Assembly: GCF_014196115.1 (NCBI RefSeq)
Contig: NZ_JACIDB010000002.1
Location: forward strand, 496,001 to 560,000
DNA from: Sphingomonas aquatilis
Lineage (GTDB): Bacteria > Pseudomonadota > Alphaproteobacteria > Sphingomonadales > Sphingomonadaceae
Direction: 5' to 3'
Length of the DNA stretch: 64,000 nt
Below are positions 54,935 to 64,000 of the stretch, piece after piece (the stretch's first letter is position 1; the number at the start of each line of letters is the position of its first letter). A program made the translations under genes and the position numbers. Below the pieces are notes generated by a model that made no database searches, was not told the DNA's origin, and was given only the letters and a program-made list of their open reading frames with translations.

Positions 54935-55669
54935 TCACTGCAACAGGTAGCGCACCGACAGCGTGACGGTGACGTCCTTCTCGCCCGGTGCGATCTCAGT
55001 GGCGGCATCCGCCTTCATCGCGCGGACCATCATCGGCACGACCGGCGATCCGCCGTCGTTCTGGCCTGCTTCGGCAATCGAGATGACGCGCACCACGCGC
55101 ATGCCGGCCGCGGATGCGTATAGATCGGCGCGCGCGCGAGCGCGCTTCACCGCATCGGCGCGGGCTTCGTCCAGCGCGGCATCGGGCTTGTCGATCGAGA
55201 GATTGGGGCCCTCGATCTGGTTCGCGCCTTCGGCCACCAAAGTATCGAGCACGGTGCCCGCGCGCGCGACGTCGCGGAAGCGGACGCTGACCGTGTTGGT
55301 CGCCTGATAGCCGGTGATCGCCGGCGGCTGGCCGTCGGTATAGCGATATTGCGGATTGAGGCCGACGTTCGACGTGGCGATGTCGCGGGGCGCGATGCCC
55401 GCGCGCTTCAGGCCCGCCATCACGCGCGCCATGCGCTGCGCATTGTCGGACAGCGCGGCGGCGGCGGTCGGTGCCTGCGACACGACGCCGGCACGGATGG
55501 TCGCAATGTCGGGCACGCGCGTGGTGCGGCCTTCCGCCTGGATGTCGAGGATCGTGCCCTGCGCGGGCACCAGTGGCTCGACCGTGGTCGGCAGGCTCTG
55601 CGCGTGTGCGGCGACCGTCATCGTCACCAATCCGGCGGCGGCTCCGGCCAGCGCGGTCCAATATTTCAT
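54935..55669 (-). CDS. SIMPL-domain (DUF541) periplasmic protein
   Basis: 244 residues with a signal peptide (1-23, ending AHAQ) and a SIMPL domain (about 38-244). Conserved parts are ILDIQAEGRTTRVPDIATIRAGV and LDEARADAVKRARARADLYASAAG. Members are periplasmic or outer-membrane-linked and tied to stress resistance, function unclear. Start 55669 with GGAG upstream. Divergent from the RND operon, 220 bp apart. Confidence 0.87.
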   Translation of the reverse strand: MKYWTALAGAAAGLVTMTVAAHAQSLPTTVEPLVPAQGTILDIQAEGRTTRVPDIATIRAGVVSQAPTAAAALSDNAQRMARVMAGLKRAGIAPRDIATSNVGLNPQYRYTDGQPPAITGYQATNTVSVRFRDVARAGTVLDTLVAEGANQIEGPNLSIDKPDAALDEARADAVKRARARADLYASAAGMRVVRVISIAEAGQNDGGSPVVPMMVRAMKADAATEIAPGEKDVTVTLSVRYLLQ

Positions 55670-55889
55670 CGCAAGACTCCCGTTGTTGCGTGTGGGGCGG
55701 TCTTTGCCGCCGATAAGGTCAACCGTTGCTGAACGACGTCGATCCGTTGCGTAGATCAATGGCTTGCGGCATGACGCGGCGACCGTGCCGCCCATCGTCG
55801 CGACCAGGGCTTGAGTGCGGTGATATATTCCGATAACACAGTGCGACGGGTACAGGCCGGACGTAAGCCGGGACGGGGATGGGACGGGC

Positions 55890-57065
55890 ATGAACGAATA
55901 TAACGGGTCGATCGGTCACGAAGAGCGGATGGCGCTGCCGGGGGAACCGGCGCCGTCGGGCCGCGGACGGACGGTCGTCATCACCGTGATCGTGATCGCG
56001 CTCCTCGGCGTGCTCGCCTATGTCATGTTCGGTCACAAGAAGGCCGATCCCAACGCCGGCAAGAAGACCGAGCAGATGCCCGCCGTCACCTATGTGGTGC
56101 CGGGTCGCAAGACGGTGGATCGCACGATCAACGCCACCGGTACGCTGGCCGCGCGGCGCGAAATGCCGGTCGGCGTCGCGGGCGAGGGCGGCATGATCAC
56201 CCGCGTGCTGGTCGAGCCGGGGCAGTGGGTGAATGCGGGACAGGTGCTCGCCACCGTCGACCGTTCGGTGCAGACGCAGACCGCGCAGAGCCTGGCCGCG
56301 CAGGTCGCGGTCGCCCGATCCGACCAGACGATCGCCCAGGCCGAGCTCGACCGCGCCCAGCAGCTGGTCGACCGCGGCTTCATTTCCAAGGCCGATCTCC
56401 AGCGCAAGGCCGCCACGCGCGACGCCGCCGCCGCGCGCGTGCAGGTGGCCGCCGCCGGCTTGCGCGAGGCGCAGGCGCGCAACGGCCGCCTCGACATCCG
56501 TGCGCCCGCCGCTGGCCTCGTCCTGACGCGCCAGGCCGAACCCGGCCAGATCGTCAGCGCCGGATCGGGCGTGCTGTTCCGCATGGCGCAGGGCGGCCAG
56601 ATCGAAATGCGCGCGCAGCTGTCCGAAGCCGATCTCGCGACGCTCCACACCGGCGCGCGGGCGCAGGTGACGCCGGTCGGCAGCGATCGCAGCTTCGCCG
56701 GCGAAGTGTGGCAGGTGTCGCCGGTCATCGACACGCAGACGCGGCAGGGCATCGCCCGCGTCGCGCTGCCCTATGATCCGGCGCTGCGGCCGGGCGGCTT
56801 CGCCTCGGCGACGATCGTCGGCGGCGCGGCGATCGCGCCGCTGCTCCCCGATTCGGCGATCCAGAGCGACGACAAAGGCAGCTTCGTTTATATCGTCGGC
56901 AAGGACGACAAGGTCGAACGCCGCAACGTCAAGATCGGCCAGGTGTCGGATGCAGGCGTGACGATCACCTCAGGCTTGGACGGTAGCGAGCGCGTGGTGC
57001 GGGCGGCGGGCGGCTTCCTCGTCCCGGGCCAGAAGGTGAAGCCGGTCGTGGGAAAGGCGAGCTGA
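55890..57065 (+). CDS. RND efflux periplasmic adaptor
   Basis: 391 residues, membrane fusion protein. A single N-terminal helix (about 28-48) anchors it, not a lipobox. Lipoyl-like halves flank a short coiled hairpin (about 125-195, AQSLAAQVAVARSDQTIAQAELDRAQQL...) and a beta-barrel. DIRAPAAGLVLTRQAEPGQIV is the adaptor hallmark. It joins the pump encoded next (1-bp gap). No outer-membrane channel gene follows. Confidence 0.92.
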   Translation: MNEYNGSIGHEERMALPGEPAPSGRGRTVVITVIVIALLGVLAYVMFGHKKADPNAGKKTEQMPAVTYVVPGRKTVDRTINATGTLAARREMPVGVAGEGGMITRVLVEPGQWVNAGQVLATVDRSVQTQTAQSLAAQVAVARSDQTIAQAELDRAQQLVDRGFISKADLQRKAATRDAAAARVQVAAAGLREAQARNGRLDIRAPAAGLVLTRQAEPGQIVSAGSGVLFRMAQGGQIEMRAQLSEADLATLHTGARAQVTPVGSDRSFAGEVWQVSPVIDTQTRQGIARVALPYDPALRPGGFASATIVGGAAIAPLLPDSAIQSDDKGSFVYIVGKDDKVERRNVKIGQVSDAGVTITSGLDGSERVVRAAGGFLVPGQKVKPVVGKAS

Positions 57066-57066
57066 C

Positions 57067-60000
57067 ATGAGCTTTCGCAACATCTCCGCCTGGGCGATCC
57101 GGAACCCCGTTCCGCCGATCGTCCTGTTCATCGCGCTGACTCTGGCGGGCATCGTCAGCTTCATGCGGATGGACGTGAACAACGACCCCGACATCGATTT
57201 CCCGGTCGTCATCGTCGTTATCAGTCAGCCCGGCGCAGCACCGACGGAGCTCGAAAACCAGGTCACCAACCGCGTCGAATCGGCGGTGCGGTCGCTGCAA
57301 GGTATCGACGAAATCACCTCGACCGTGACCGAGGGCCAGTCGACCACCGTCGTCCAGCTCGCGATCGGCACGCCGATCGACCGCGCCGTCAACGACACGC
57401 GCGACAAGATCGCGCAGATCCGCAGCAACCTGCCCGAAGGTATCCTGGAACCGCAGATCTTCCGCGCGGACACGACGGACAACGACCTCGCCAGCTATTC
57501 GGCGATTGCCAGCGACATGACGGTCGAACAGCTCAGCTGGTACATCGACAACACGGTCGCCAAGGAATTGCTGTCGGTGCCCGGCATGGCCGCGGTCAAC
57601 CGCAACGGCGGCGTCAGCCGCGAAATCCGCGTCATCCTCGATCCGCTGAAGCTGCAGGCACAGGGCCTCACCGCGGCGCAGGTCAACGCGCAGCTCAGGC
57701 AGATCAACCTCAACGCCGCCGGTGGCCGCGCCGAGATCGCCGGGTCCGAACAGTCGGTCCGCGTGCTCGGCAATGCGCGCAACGCCAATGATCTCGCGCA
57801 AACGCGGATCAGCGTCGGTGACGGCCGCACCATCCGCCTTGCGGACATCGCGACGGTCCGGGATCTCTATGCCGAACAGCGTAGCCGCGCCGCGGTCGAC
57901 GGGCGTCAGGCGATCAGCTTCGATTTCCAGCGCGCCAAGGGGGCCTCTGACGTCAGCGTCTTCAACGAGGCGGTGAAGAAGCTGCAAGCGCTCGAAAAGC
58001 GCAACCCGAGCGTCCATTTCGTGCTGCGCTCGAACAGCGTGAAATATACCGAGGCGCAGTACAAGTCCGCGATCCATGCGATGATCGAGGGCGCGGTGCT
58101 GGCGGTGCTGGTCGTGCTGCTGTTCCTGCGCGACTGGCGCGCGACTTTGATCTCGGCGCTGGCGATTCCGCTGTCGGCGATCCCGACCTTCTGGTTCATG
58201 GAGCTGCTGGGCTTCAACCTCAATCAGATGACGCTGCTCGGTCTCAGCCTCGTCGCGGGCGTGCTGGTCGATGACGCGATCGTCGAGATCGAAAATATCG
58301 TCCGCCACATGCGCATGGGCAAATCGGCCTATCAGGCGTCGATCGATGCGGCGGACGAGATCGGCCTCGCGGTTCTGGCGACGACGATGTCGATCGTCGC
58401 GGTGTTCATGCCGGTCAGCCTGATGCCGGGCATTTCCGGCCAGTATTTCCAGAACTTCGGCCTGACCGTCGTCGTGTCGGTGCTGATGAGCCTCGCCGTC
58501 GCGCGCCTCATCACGCCGATGATCGCGGCCTATTTCCTCAAGAGCTTCGGCCACGCGAGCCACGGCGAGGGCAGGCTCATGGACGCCTATATGGCGGTCC
58601 TGCGCTGGACGCTGGACAGCACGCGGCAAAAGGCGAGCGCTGCGCGGGGCAGCTATCACCGCGTCACCAGCCGCTGGCGCGACCATCGCATGTGGGTGAT
58701 GGGCCTGGGCGTCGCCGCATTCGTCGCGACGCTGTTCATGTTCACCGTCATCCCGATGCAATTCTCGCCGCCGCAGGACAATGACGATTCGACTGCGACG
58801 ATCGAGATGGTGCCGGGCACCACGCTCGCGCAGACCGACGCGGTGGTGACGCGTGTCGCCGACCTGCTCCGTCGCCAGCCGGAGGTGCAGTCAGTCTACG
58901 CGCGCACGGGATCGAACGGATCGGTCGCCAATGGCCGCGTGACGGCGACGCTGCGCGACGACCGCAAGGTCACCAGCACGGAATTCGAACGCAAGCTTGC
59001 GCCCGAACTGGCCAAGATCCCCGACGCGCGTGTCGGCTTCCGCTCCCAGTTCGGCTGGGGCTCGTCGGGCCGTGACATGACCGTCGTGCTCGGCAGCGAC
59101 GATCCCGAACTGCTGCAGAAGACCGCGAACACTTTGGTCGACCAGATGGCGAAGCTGGGGACGATCACGCAGCCGCGCATCTCGGGCAACCTCCAGCGGC
59201 CCGAGATCATCATCAAGCCCCGCTTCGACCTCGCCGCCAATCTGGGCGTGACGACGCAGGCCCTGTCCAGCGCGATCCGCATCGCGACCCTGGGTGACAT
59301 CGACCAGAATTCGGCGCGCTTCAGCCTGGCCGATCGCCAGGTGCCGATCCGCGTCGCGCTCGACCAGGGTGCGCGGACCGAGCTGTCGACGATCCAGAAC
59401 CTGCCGGTCGCGACGCAGACGGGCGGATCGGTGCCGCTCAGCCTGATCGCCGATATCAGCCTGGGGTCGGGACCGACGCAGATCGATCGCGTCAACCAGC
59501 AGCGCCGCATCGCGGTGGGCGCGGACCTTGCGCCCGGTATCGTCTCCGGCGTCGCGCAGAAGCAGATCGACAATCTGCCGATCATGAAGAACCTGCCGAT
59601 CGGCGTGAACAAGCTGACGCTGGGGCAGGCGAAGTGGCAGGCGGAGATGCTGCAGAACTTCGTCGTCGCGGTGATTTCGGGCACGTTCCTCGTGTTCGCA
59701 GTGCTGGTGTTGCTGTACCGCCGGGCGCTGCCGCCGTTCGTCAACATGGCGTCGCTGCTGCTGGCACCGCTGGGCGGCCTGATCGCTTTGTGGGCGACCG
59801 GCAATCCGCTGTCGCTGCCGGTGTTCATCGGCCTGCTGATGCTGCTCGGCATCGTCGCCAAGAACTCGATCCTTCTGATCGACTTCGCACTCGAGGAGAT
59901 GAACAAGGGCGTCGACACGCTCACCGCGATCATCGACGCCGGGCACAAGCGTGCGCAGCCGATCGTGATGACGACGGTCGCGATGGTCGCGGGCATGATC

Positions 60001-60288
60001 CCGACGGCGCTGTCGATCGGCGGCGACGGATCGTGGCGCGCACCGATGGGCATCGTCGTGATCGGCGGCCTGATCCTGTCGACCATCCTGACGCTGGTGA
60101 TCGTCCCCGCGGCGTTCAGCCTGGCGGTGGGGGTGGAGCGCTATGTCGGCCCGCGGTTGGGTCGGCGCCTGCTCACCTACCGTCCCGGCGACGACGGCAG
60201 CACGGTGGTCGGCATCGCGGGGCCGGACACGCCGACGCTGGGGCCGGTGCCCGGGCGGCTGGGCCATGGGGACCAGCCGGCGGAGTAA
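57067..60288 (+). CDS. RND-family proton-driven efflux pump
   Basis: 1073 residues, 12 membrane helices and two large periplasmic loops, AcrB-like. The proton-relay aspartates are in helix IV ([17 protein letters not shown]). Helices near [19 protein letters not shown] match the family. Exports hydrophobic or metal/drug substrates; specificity not readable. The C-terminal tail is a short Gly/Pro-rich extension. Co-transcribed with the adaptor. Confidence 0.95.
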   Translation: MSFRNISAWAIRNPVPPIVLFIALTLAGIVSFMRMDVNNDPDIDFPVVIVVISQPGAAPTELENQVTNRVESAVRSLQGIDEITSTVTEGQSTTVVQLAIGTPIDRAVNDTRDKIAQIRSNLPEGILEPQIFRADTTDNDLASYSAIASDMTVEQLSWYIDNTVAKELLSVPGMAAVNRNGGVSREIRVILDPLKLQAQGLTAAQVNAQLRQINLNAAGGRAEIAGSEQSVRVLGNARNANDLAQTRISVGDGRTIRLADIATVRDLYAEQRSRAAVDGRQAISFDFQRAKGASDVSVFNEAVKKLQALEKRNPSVHFVLRSNSVKYTEAQYKSAIHAMIEGAVLAVLVVLLFLRDWRATLISALAIPLSAIPTFWFMELLGFNLNQMTLLGLSLVAGVLVDDAIVEIENIVRHMRMGKSAYQASIDAADEIGLAVLATTMSIVAVFMPVSLMPGISGQYFQNFGLTVVVSVLMSLAVARLITPMIAAYFLKSFGHASHGEGRLMDAYMAVLRWTLDSTRQKASAARGSYHRVTSRWRDHRMWVMGLGVAAFVATLFMFTVIPMQFSPPQDNDDSTATIEMVPGTTLAQTDAVVTRVADLLRRQPEVQSVYARTGSNGSVANGRVTATLRDDRKVTSTEFERKLAPELAKIPDARVGFRSQFGWGSSGRDMTVVLGSDDPELLQKTANTLVDQMAKLGTITQPRISGNLQRPEIIIKPRFDLAANLGVTTQALSSAIRIATLGDIDQNSARFSLADRQVPIRVALDQGARTELSTIQNLPVATQTGGSVPLSLIADISLGSGPTQIDRVNQQRRIAVGADLAPGIVSGVAQKQIDNLPIMKNLPIGVNKLTLGQAKWQAEMLQNFVVAVISGTFLVFAVLVLLYRRALPPFVNMASLLLAPLGGLIALWATGNPLSLPVFIGLLMLLGIVAKNSILLIDFALEEMNKGVDTLTAIIDAGHKRAQPIVMTTVAMVAGMIPTALSIGGDGSWRAPMGIVVIGGLILSTILTLVIVPAAFSLAVGVERYVGPRLGRRLLTYRPGDDGSTVVGIAGPDTPTLGPVPGRLGHGDQPAE

Positions 60289-60313
60289 GGGGGCGGCTGG
60301 TCGCGCCGTCCTC

Positions 60314-60417
60314 CGTCATCCCGGCGCACGCCGGGATCCATGGACCGCGCGCCATCGGCGATCCGCGCCGTCGTCAGGCCAATGCCTCTATGGATCCCGG
60401 CGTTCGGCGGGATGACG
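60314..60417. repeat. family B palindromic repeat, copy 3
   Basis: 104 bp bounded by CGTCATCCCGGCGCACGCCG and GGCGGGATGACG. It lies 20 bp before a family C element, so two families sit in tandem in the RND-DUF445 gap. Apart from these two elements the 380-bp gap shows nothing else. Confidence 0.85.
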
Positions 60418-60436
60418 GAGAGGGCTCCTTTTCTTC

Positions 60437-60531
60437 CGTCATTCCCGCGAAGGCGGGAATCCATAACCGCTAAGGTGGCGACTCTTTCGCAAGGGTAGCG
60501 CGTCTGGATTCCCGCCTTCGCGGGAATGACG
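60437..60531. repeat. family C palindromic repeat, copy 2
   Basis: 95 bp bounded by CGTCATTCCCGCGAAGGCGG and CCGCCTTCGCGGGAATGACG. Its interior is the reverse complement of the 52026-52120 interior with substitutions. Confidence 0.85.
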
Positions 60532-60668
60532 AAGTAGGGCGTGACGGAAAGGCGGCGCGAAGTAGGGGCAGCGGCAATGACGTCGGACGGCAGACGACGC
60601 CATGACCACCGCATCCCTCATCCATCACGCCTCTTGAACTTCCCCAGCTTTCGGGGATTGTTTCGCCG

Positions 60669-61934
60669 ATGACGTCCGTTCCCCGTATCCGCGCCGGCGA
60701 GGCGGCCCCGCCAGCCCTCGTCAGGATGCGGCGGATCGCGGGTGGATTGCTGTTGGCGATGGCTGCGATCTTCCTCGTCAGCCGGCATTATGCGCCCCTC
60801 TATCCCTGGGCGGGGTTCGTGCAGGCGTTCAGCGAGGCGGCGATGGTCGGCGGCCTGGCCGACTGGTTTGCGGTGACCGCGCTGTTCCGCCACCCGCTGG
60901 GGCTGCCGATCCCGCATACGGCGATCGTGCCGCGCAACAAGGACCGGATCGGCGACACGCTCGCGACCTTCCTGCGCACCAACTTCCTGTTGCCCGCCAT
61001 TATCGCCCGCCAGATGCGCCGCGTCGATGTCGCGACAGCGATCGCCCGTTGGCTGACCGATCCGCCGGAAGGGGCGGGGGGGCGGTTCCGCCAGGGTGCA
61101 TCGAAGCTGGTGGCGCAGGTGCTCGACGGCCTCGATCCACAGCGGCTGGGCGGCATGGTGAAGGCGGGGATCGCCGCGCGACTGCGCGAGACCGACGTGT
61201 CGCCGATCCTCGGCCGCATCCTCACCGCCACGGTCGCCGACAATCGCCATGCCCCACTGCTCGACGGCGCGATCCGCTGGAGCGCCAAGGCGCTGGCCGC
61301 CAACGAACATCTGATCCGCCAGATGGTCCATGACCGTGCGGGATCGATCCTGCGCTGGACGGGGCTCGACGAAACCGTCGCGGACAAGTTGATCGACGGG
61401 CTCGACCGGCTGATCGTCGATATGGCCGAAGACCCGCAGCATCCGCTGCGCCTGAAGGTCGAGGAGGGGCTCGATCGGCTCGCCTGGGACCTGCAATTCG
61501 ATCCCGACACGCAGGCGAAGGTGGAGGCGATGAAGGTCGAGCTGATCGCCAATCCCGCGATGCAGCGCTGGATGGACGGCCTGTGGGAATCGGCGCGTTC
61601 CGGCTTGTTGCGCATCGCCCGCGACCCCGAAGGCGCGATGCAGGGCCAAATCGGCGACCTGCTGCGTCAGCTCGGGCAAACGCTGACCAGCGATCCGCGC
61701 CTCGCCCGTACGATCAATCGCTTCGTCCGCCGTACCGTCGTGGGCATCGCCGCGGATTATGGCGAGGGCATCGTCGCGCTCGTGTCGCAAACCGTCCGCG
61801 GCTGGGATACCCGCACGATCACCAGCCGCCTGGAAAACGCCGTCGGCCGCGACCTGCAATACATCCGCATCAATGGGACGCTGGTGGGCGGGCTCGTCGG
61901 CCTCGTCATCCATAGCGTCGATGTTCTGCTCTGA
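60669..61934 (+). CDS. DUF445-family membrane protein
   Basis: 421 residues. Two N-terminal membrane segments (IAGGLLLAMAAIFLVSRHYAP and the family motif GFVQAFSEAAMVGGLADWFAVTALFRHPLGLPIPHTAIVPRNKDRIGDTL) and a final one (LVGGLVGLVIHSVDVLL) frame a long helical domain. DUF445 proteins resemble YjiN; function unknown. The start at 60669 is the first ATG of the frame. Confidence 0.88.
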   Translation: MTSVPRIRAGEAAPPALVRMRRIAGGLLLAMAAIFLVSRHYAPLYPWAGFVQAFSEAAMVGGLADWFAVTALFRHPLGLPIPHTAIVPRNKDRIGDTLATFLRTNFLLPAIIARQMRRVDVATAIARWLTDPPEGAGGRFRQGASKLVAQVLDGLDPQRLGGMVKAGIAARLRETDVSPILGRILTATVADNRHAPLLDGAIRWSAKALAANEHLIRQMVHDRAGSILRWTGLDETVADKLIDGLDRLIVDMAEDPQHPLRLKVEEGLDRLAWDLQFDPDTQAKVEAMKVELIANPAMQRWMDGLWESARSGLLRIARDPEGAMQGQIGDLLRQLGQTLTSDPRLARTINRFVRRTVVGIAADYGEGIVALVSQTVRGWDTRTITSRLENAVGRDLQYIRINGTLVGGLVGLVIHSVDVLL

Positions 61935-62057
61935 CTTGGGCGGCCCGTTGCGCGTGTCGTGACCGATCGAACCTGACCTGAACACGCCAACCGTCCCGCC
62001 GTGGGCCGTCGCATCTGCGAAACGCCTTGCCGTTTAGGGCAACTTGCCGCACAAGCC

Positions 62058-63164
62058 ATGGCGATGAGCGGCTCACCGGACTTCCAGCAGGATAGCGGCG
62101 GAACGCTGCGCTTTTCCGGCGATCTGCTGCTGCGTACCATCGGTACGCTGCCCGAACGACTCGATGGCGTCGCGGGGCCGGTTTCTCGCATCGACCTCAG
62201 CGATGTCGGGCGGATCGATACGGTCGGCGCCTGGGTGATCCACCGCTTTGCCGCCCGTCATGACGCCGAAATCGACGGCTTGGACGAGGGCGGGCGTTAC
62301 CTGCTCGACCATGTCGTCGCCGCCGACCAGCCGGTCGCGCTGCCGCAGCGCCCGTCCAACGCCTTCGTCCGCCTGCTGGGCGAGATGGGGGATGCGGTCG
62401 TCATCACCTTCCGCACGCTGTACGGTCTGCTCGGCTTCCTGGGCGCGACGACGATCGCGTTCGTCAACGTCGTGCGCCACCCCAGCCGCTTCCGCTTCAA
62501 CGCGACGGTTCACCGATTCGAAGTGGTCGGCGTGCAGGCGCTGGCGATCGTCGGGCTGATGAGTTTCCTGATCGGCATCGTCATCGCGCAACAGGGCGCG
62601 GTGCAGCTCCGGCAATTCGGTGCGGAGGTGTTCACGATCAACCTCGTCGGGCGCCTGACCTTGCGCGAACTTGGCGTGCTGATGACTGCGATCATGGTGG
62701 CGGGTCGCTCGGGATCGGCCTTCGCGGCGCAGCTCGGCACGATGAAGCTGACCGAAGAGATCGACGCGATGCGCACGATTGGTGTTTCGCCGATGGAGGC
62801 CCTGGTGCTGCCGCGCACGATCGCGGCGGTGTTGCTGATGCCGCTGCTCGGCTTCTATTCGTCGCTGATCGCGATCATCGGCGGCTGCCTGCTGGCTTGG
62901 GCGTCGCTCGACATTCCGCCGGTGACCTTCATCCAGCGTATCCGCGAAGTCGTGCCGATCACCGATCTGTATATCGGCCTGATCAAGGCGCCCGTCTTCG
63001 GCGCGATCATCGCCATCGCCGGTTGTTTCCAGGGCATGCTGGTCGAATCGGACGCGGAACAGGTCGGCCTGCGCACCACGTCGGCGGTGGTGCAGGCGAT
63101 CTTCCTCGTCATCGTGCTCGACGCCTTCTTCGCGGTGTTTTTCACCTGGGTGGGGTGGAACTGA
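62058..63164 (+). CDS. mlaE: MlaE-type lipid-transport ABC permease with STAS-like domain
   Basis: 368 residues. The first part (about 10-105) is a STAS-like segment (VSRIDLSDVGRIDTVGAWVIHR), normally the separate MlaB. The rest is the MlaE permease: GVQALAIVGLMSFLIGIVIAQQGA, LRELGVLMTAIMVAGRSGSAFAAQLGTMKLTEEIDAM, and VFGAIIAIAGCFQGM. Moves phospholipids between membranes with MlaF and MlaD. Start 62058 or 62064. Overlaps mlaF (TGATG). Confidence 0.93.
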   Translation: MAMSGSPDFQQDSGGTLRFSGDLLLRTIGTLPERLDGVAGPVSRIDLSDVGRIDTVGAWVIHRFAARHDAEIDGLDEGGRYLLDHVVAADQPVALPQRPSNAFVRLLGEMGDAVVITFRTLYGLLGFLGATTIAFVNVVRHPSRFRFNATVHRFEVVGVQALAIVGLMSFLIGIVIAQQGAVQLRQFGAEVFTINLVGRLTLRELGVLMTAIMVAGRSGSAFAAQLGTMKLTEEIDAMRTIGVSPMEALVLPRTIAAVLLMPLLGFYSSLIAIIGGCLLAWASLDIPPVTFIQRIREVVPITDLYIGLIKAPVFGAIIAIAGCFQGMLVESDAEQVGLRTTSAVVQAIFLVIVLDAFFAVFFTWVGWN

Positions 63165-64000
63165 TGGCGCAGCGCAACACCGCCCCCGGTGACGATGGCG
63201 AGCACGTCATCCAGGTCCGTGGCCTGAAGAATGCGTTCGGCGATTCGGTGATCCACGACGGGCTCGACCTCGATGTGCGGCGCGGCGAGATTCTGGGCGT
63301 GGTCGGCGGATCGGGCACCGGCAAGTCGGTGCTGATGCGCTCCATCATCGGCCTGCAGACGCCCGTCGAAGGCGAGATCACCGTCTTCGGCGAACCGACG
63401 ATCGGCCGCGAGGAAACCGAGGCCACGAATATCCGCAAGCGCTGGGGCGTGCTGTTCCAGGGCGGCGCGCTCTTCTCCACGCTGACGGTCGCGGAGAATG
63501 TCCAGGTGCCGCTGCGCGAATTCTATCGCGACCTGAACCCCGCGCTGATGGCGGAAATCGCCGCGTACAAGGTCGTGATGACCGGCCTGAAGCCCGATGC
63601 CGGGCCCAAATATCCGGCCGAGCTGTCGGGTGGCATGAAGAAGCGCGCCGGCCTTGCGCGGGCGCTGGCGCTCGATCCCGAACTGCTGTTCCTCGACGAA
63701 CCGACGGCGGGCCTCGACCCGATCGGCGCCGCGGCGTTCGACGATCTGACCCAATCGCTTCAGAAGACGCTGGGGCTGACCGTGTTCCTGATCACCCACG
63801 ATCTCGATACGCTGTACGCGATCTGCGACCGCGTTGCGGTGCTGGCGGACAAGAAGGTGATCGCGGTCGGCACGATCGACGAGCTGCTCGCGCTCGATCA
63901 CCCCTGGATCCAGGAATATTTCAAGGGTCCGCGCGGCCGCGCCGCGATCGCCACGCAAGAGGCGAATGCGCGCGATCACCCCACCGACGTGAAGACCAAC
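63164..64000 (+). CDS. mlaF: MlaF-type ABC ATPase (runs off right edge)
   Basis: 279 residues visible, no stop yet. Energises the Mla permease. Walker A GGSGTGKS (48-55), Q-loop VLFQGGALFS, signature LSGGMKKR (154-161), Walker B LLFLDE (174-179), H-loop LITHDLD. Starts at the ATG overlapping the mlaE stop. An mlaD gene is expected next, outside the window. Confidence 0.93.
   Translation, partial: MAQRNTAPGDDGEHVIQVRGLKNAFGDSVIHDGLDLDVRRGEILGVVGGSGTGKSVLMRSIIGLQTPVEGEITVFGEPTIGREETEATNIRKRWGVLFQGGALFSTLTVAENVQVPLREFYRDLNPALMAEIAAYKVVMTGLKPDAGPKYPAELSGGMKKRAGLARALALDPELLFLDEPTAGLDPIGAAAFDDLTQSLQKTLGLTVFLITHDLDTLYAICDRVAVLADKKVIAVGTIDELLALDHPWIQEYFKGPRGRAAIATQEANARDHPTDVKTN

Noticed and set aside
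56965..58761. Long antisense frame across the RND pump gene
   Set aside because: Arg/Asp/His-rich shadow with no domain; the plus strand encodes a recognisable pump.
14696..60531. Repeats considered as CRISPR arrays
   Set aside because: The repeats are single, palindromic and dispersed between genes, without regularly spaced unique spacers or cas genes.

Overview
The window is high-GC, gene-dense DNA from an alphaproteobacterium, most likely Sphingomonas or a close sphingomonad. This rests on gene content: SciP next to mnmA, a serC-serA pair with a leader RNA, an MlaE permease with an N-terminal STAS-like domain, Ku/LigD end joining, and many copies of sphingomonad-style palindromic intergenic repeats. 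The taxon is an inference from gene content, not a database match. Nearly all of it is core chromosome. I see no rRNA, tRNA, prophage, transposase, integrase or CRISPR array.

Layout. 1-1601: 5' end of mmsA, divergent from a LysR regulator. 1754-7202 (minus): gyrB, an OmpA/EF-hand protein, recF and a Coq4-family gene. 7370-10527: two small envelope proteins, a small stress-type gene and an S9 peptidase. 10532-14622 (minus): a SleB-type hydrolase and a double M16 peptidase. 14833-19196 (minus): a tRNA queuosine block (tgt, queA) with an EF-hand protein, a cyclophilin and coaD. 19242-21571 (minus): ispA, xseB, dnaN. 21825-28017: a porin-like barrel, a histidine phosphatase, rlmN, a TonB-like protein, pheA and a membrane cytochrome c. 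28229-31228 (minus): a LOG-family protein, an extensin-like lipoprotein and two DUF4328 paralogues. 31398-37150 (plus): serC, serA, hisZ, an unannotated 30-residue membrane ORF and purA. 37213-41993 (minus): a Thr/Gly-rich secreted protein, then dnaJ-like, brkB, fabI, GNAT and aroC, transcribed in that order. 42486-49442 (minus): transglutaminase with an ATP-grasp/alpha-E fusion, then ligD and ku. 49677-52002 (plus): pdxH, a cation diffusion facilitator and a PhzF protein. 52139-53502 (minus): a UVR-motif protein and mnmA. 53997-63164 (plus apart from one gene): sciP, a GlsB/YeaQ membrane protein, a divergent SIMPL protein, an RND adaptor and pump, a DUF445 protein and MlaE; MlaF runs off the right edge.

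Genes are tightly packed. Many adjacent pairs share start and stop bases (ATGA, GTGA or TGATG), which implies translational coupling: queA after the cyclophilin, fabI-GNAT-aroC, ATP-grasp-transglutaminase, pdxH-CDF-PhzF, mnmA-UVR and mlaE-mlaF. The replication genes gyrB, recF and dnaN share a strand but are separated by unrelated genes. They look like a dispersed relic of the usual dnaA-dnaN-recF-gyrB cluster. I see no dnaA or origin.

The most interesting signals lie between genes. (1) A 30-residue membrane ORF at 35500-35592 is followed by two hairpins. Its ribosome-binding-site and start region is repeated beyond the hairpins, the layout of a small-toxin-like or duplicated small-protein locus. 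(2) Two promoters match the alphaproteobacterial general-stress (EcfG) consensus: at 8537-8562 ahead of a 57-residue protein, and at 37669-37693 ahead of the Thr/Gly-rich protein. (3) Thirteen palindromic repeat copies in five families are present. One pair brackets gyrB, and a further half-copy has become coding sequence inside ligD. (4) A structured leader whose last hairpin contains the serC ribosome-binding site precedes a TTG start.
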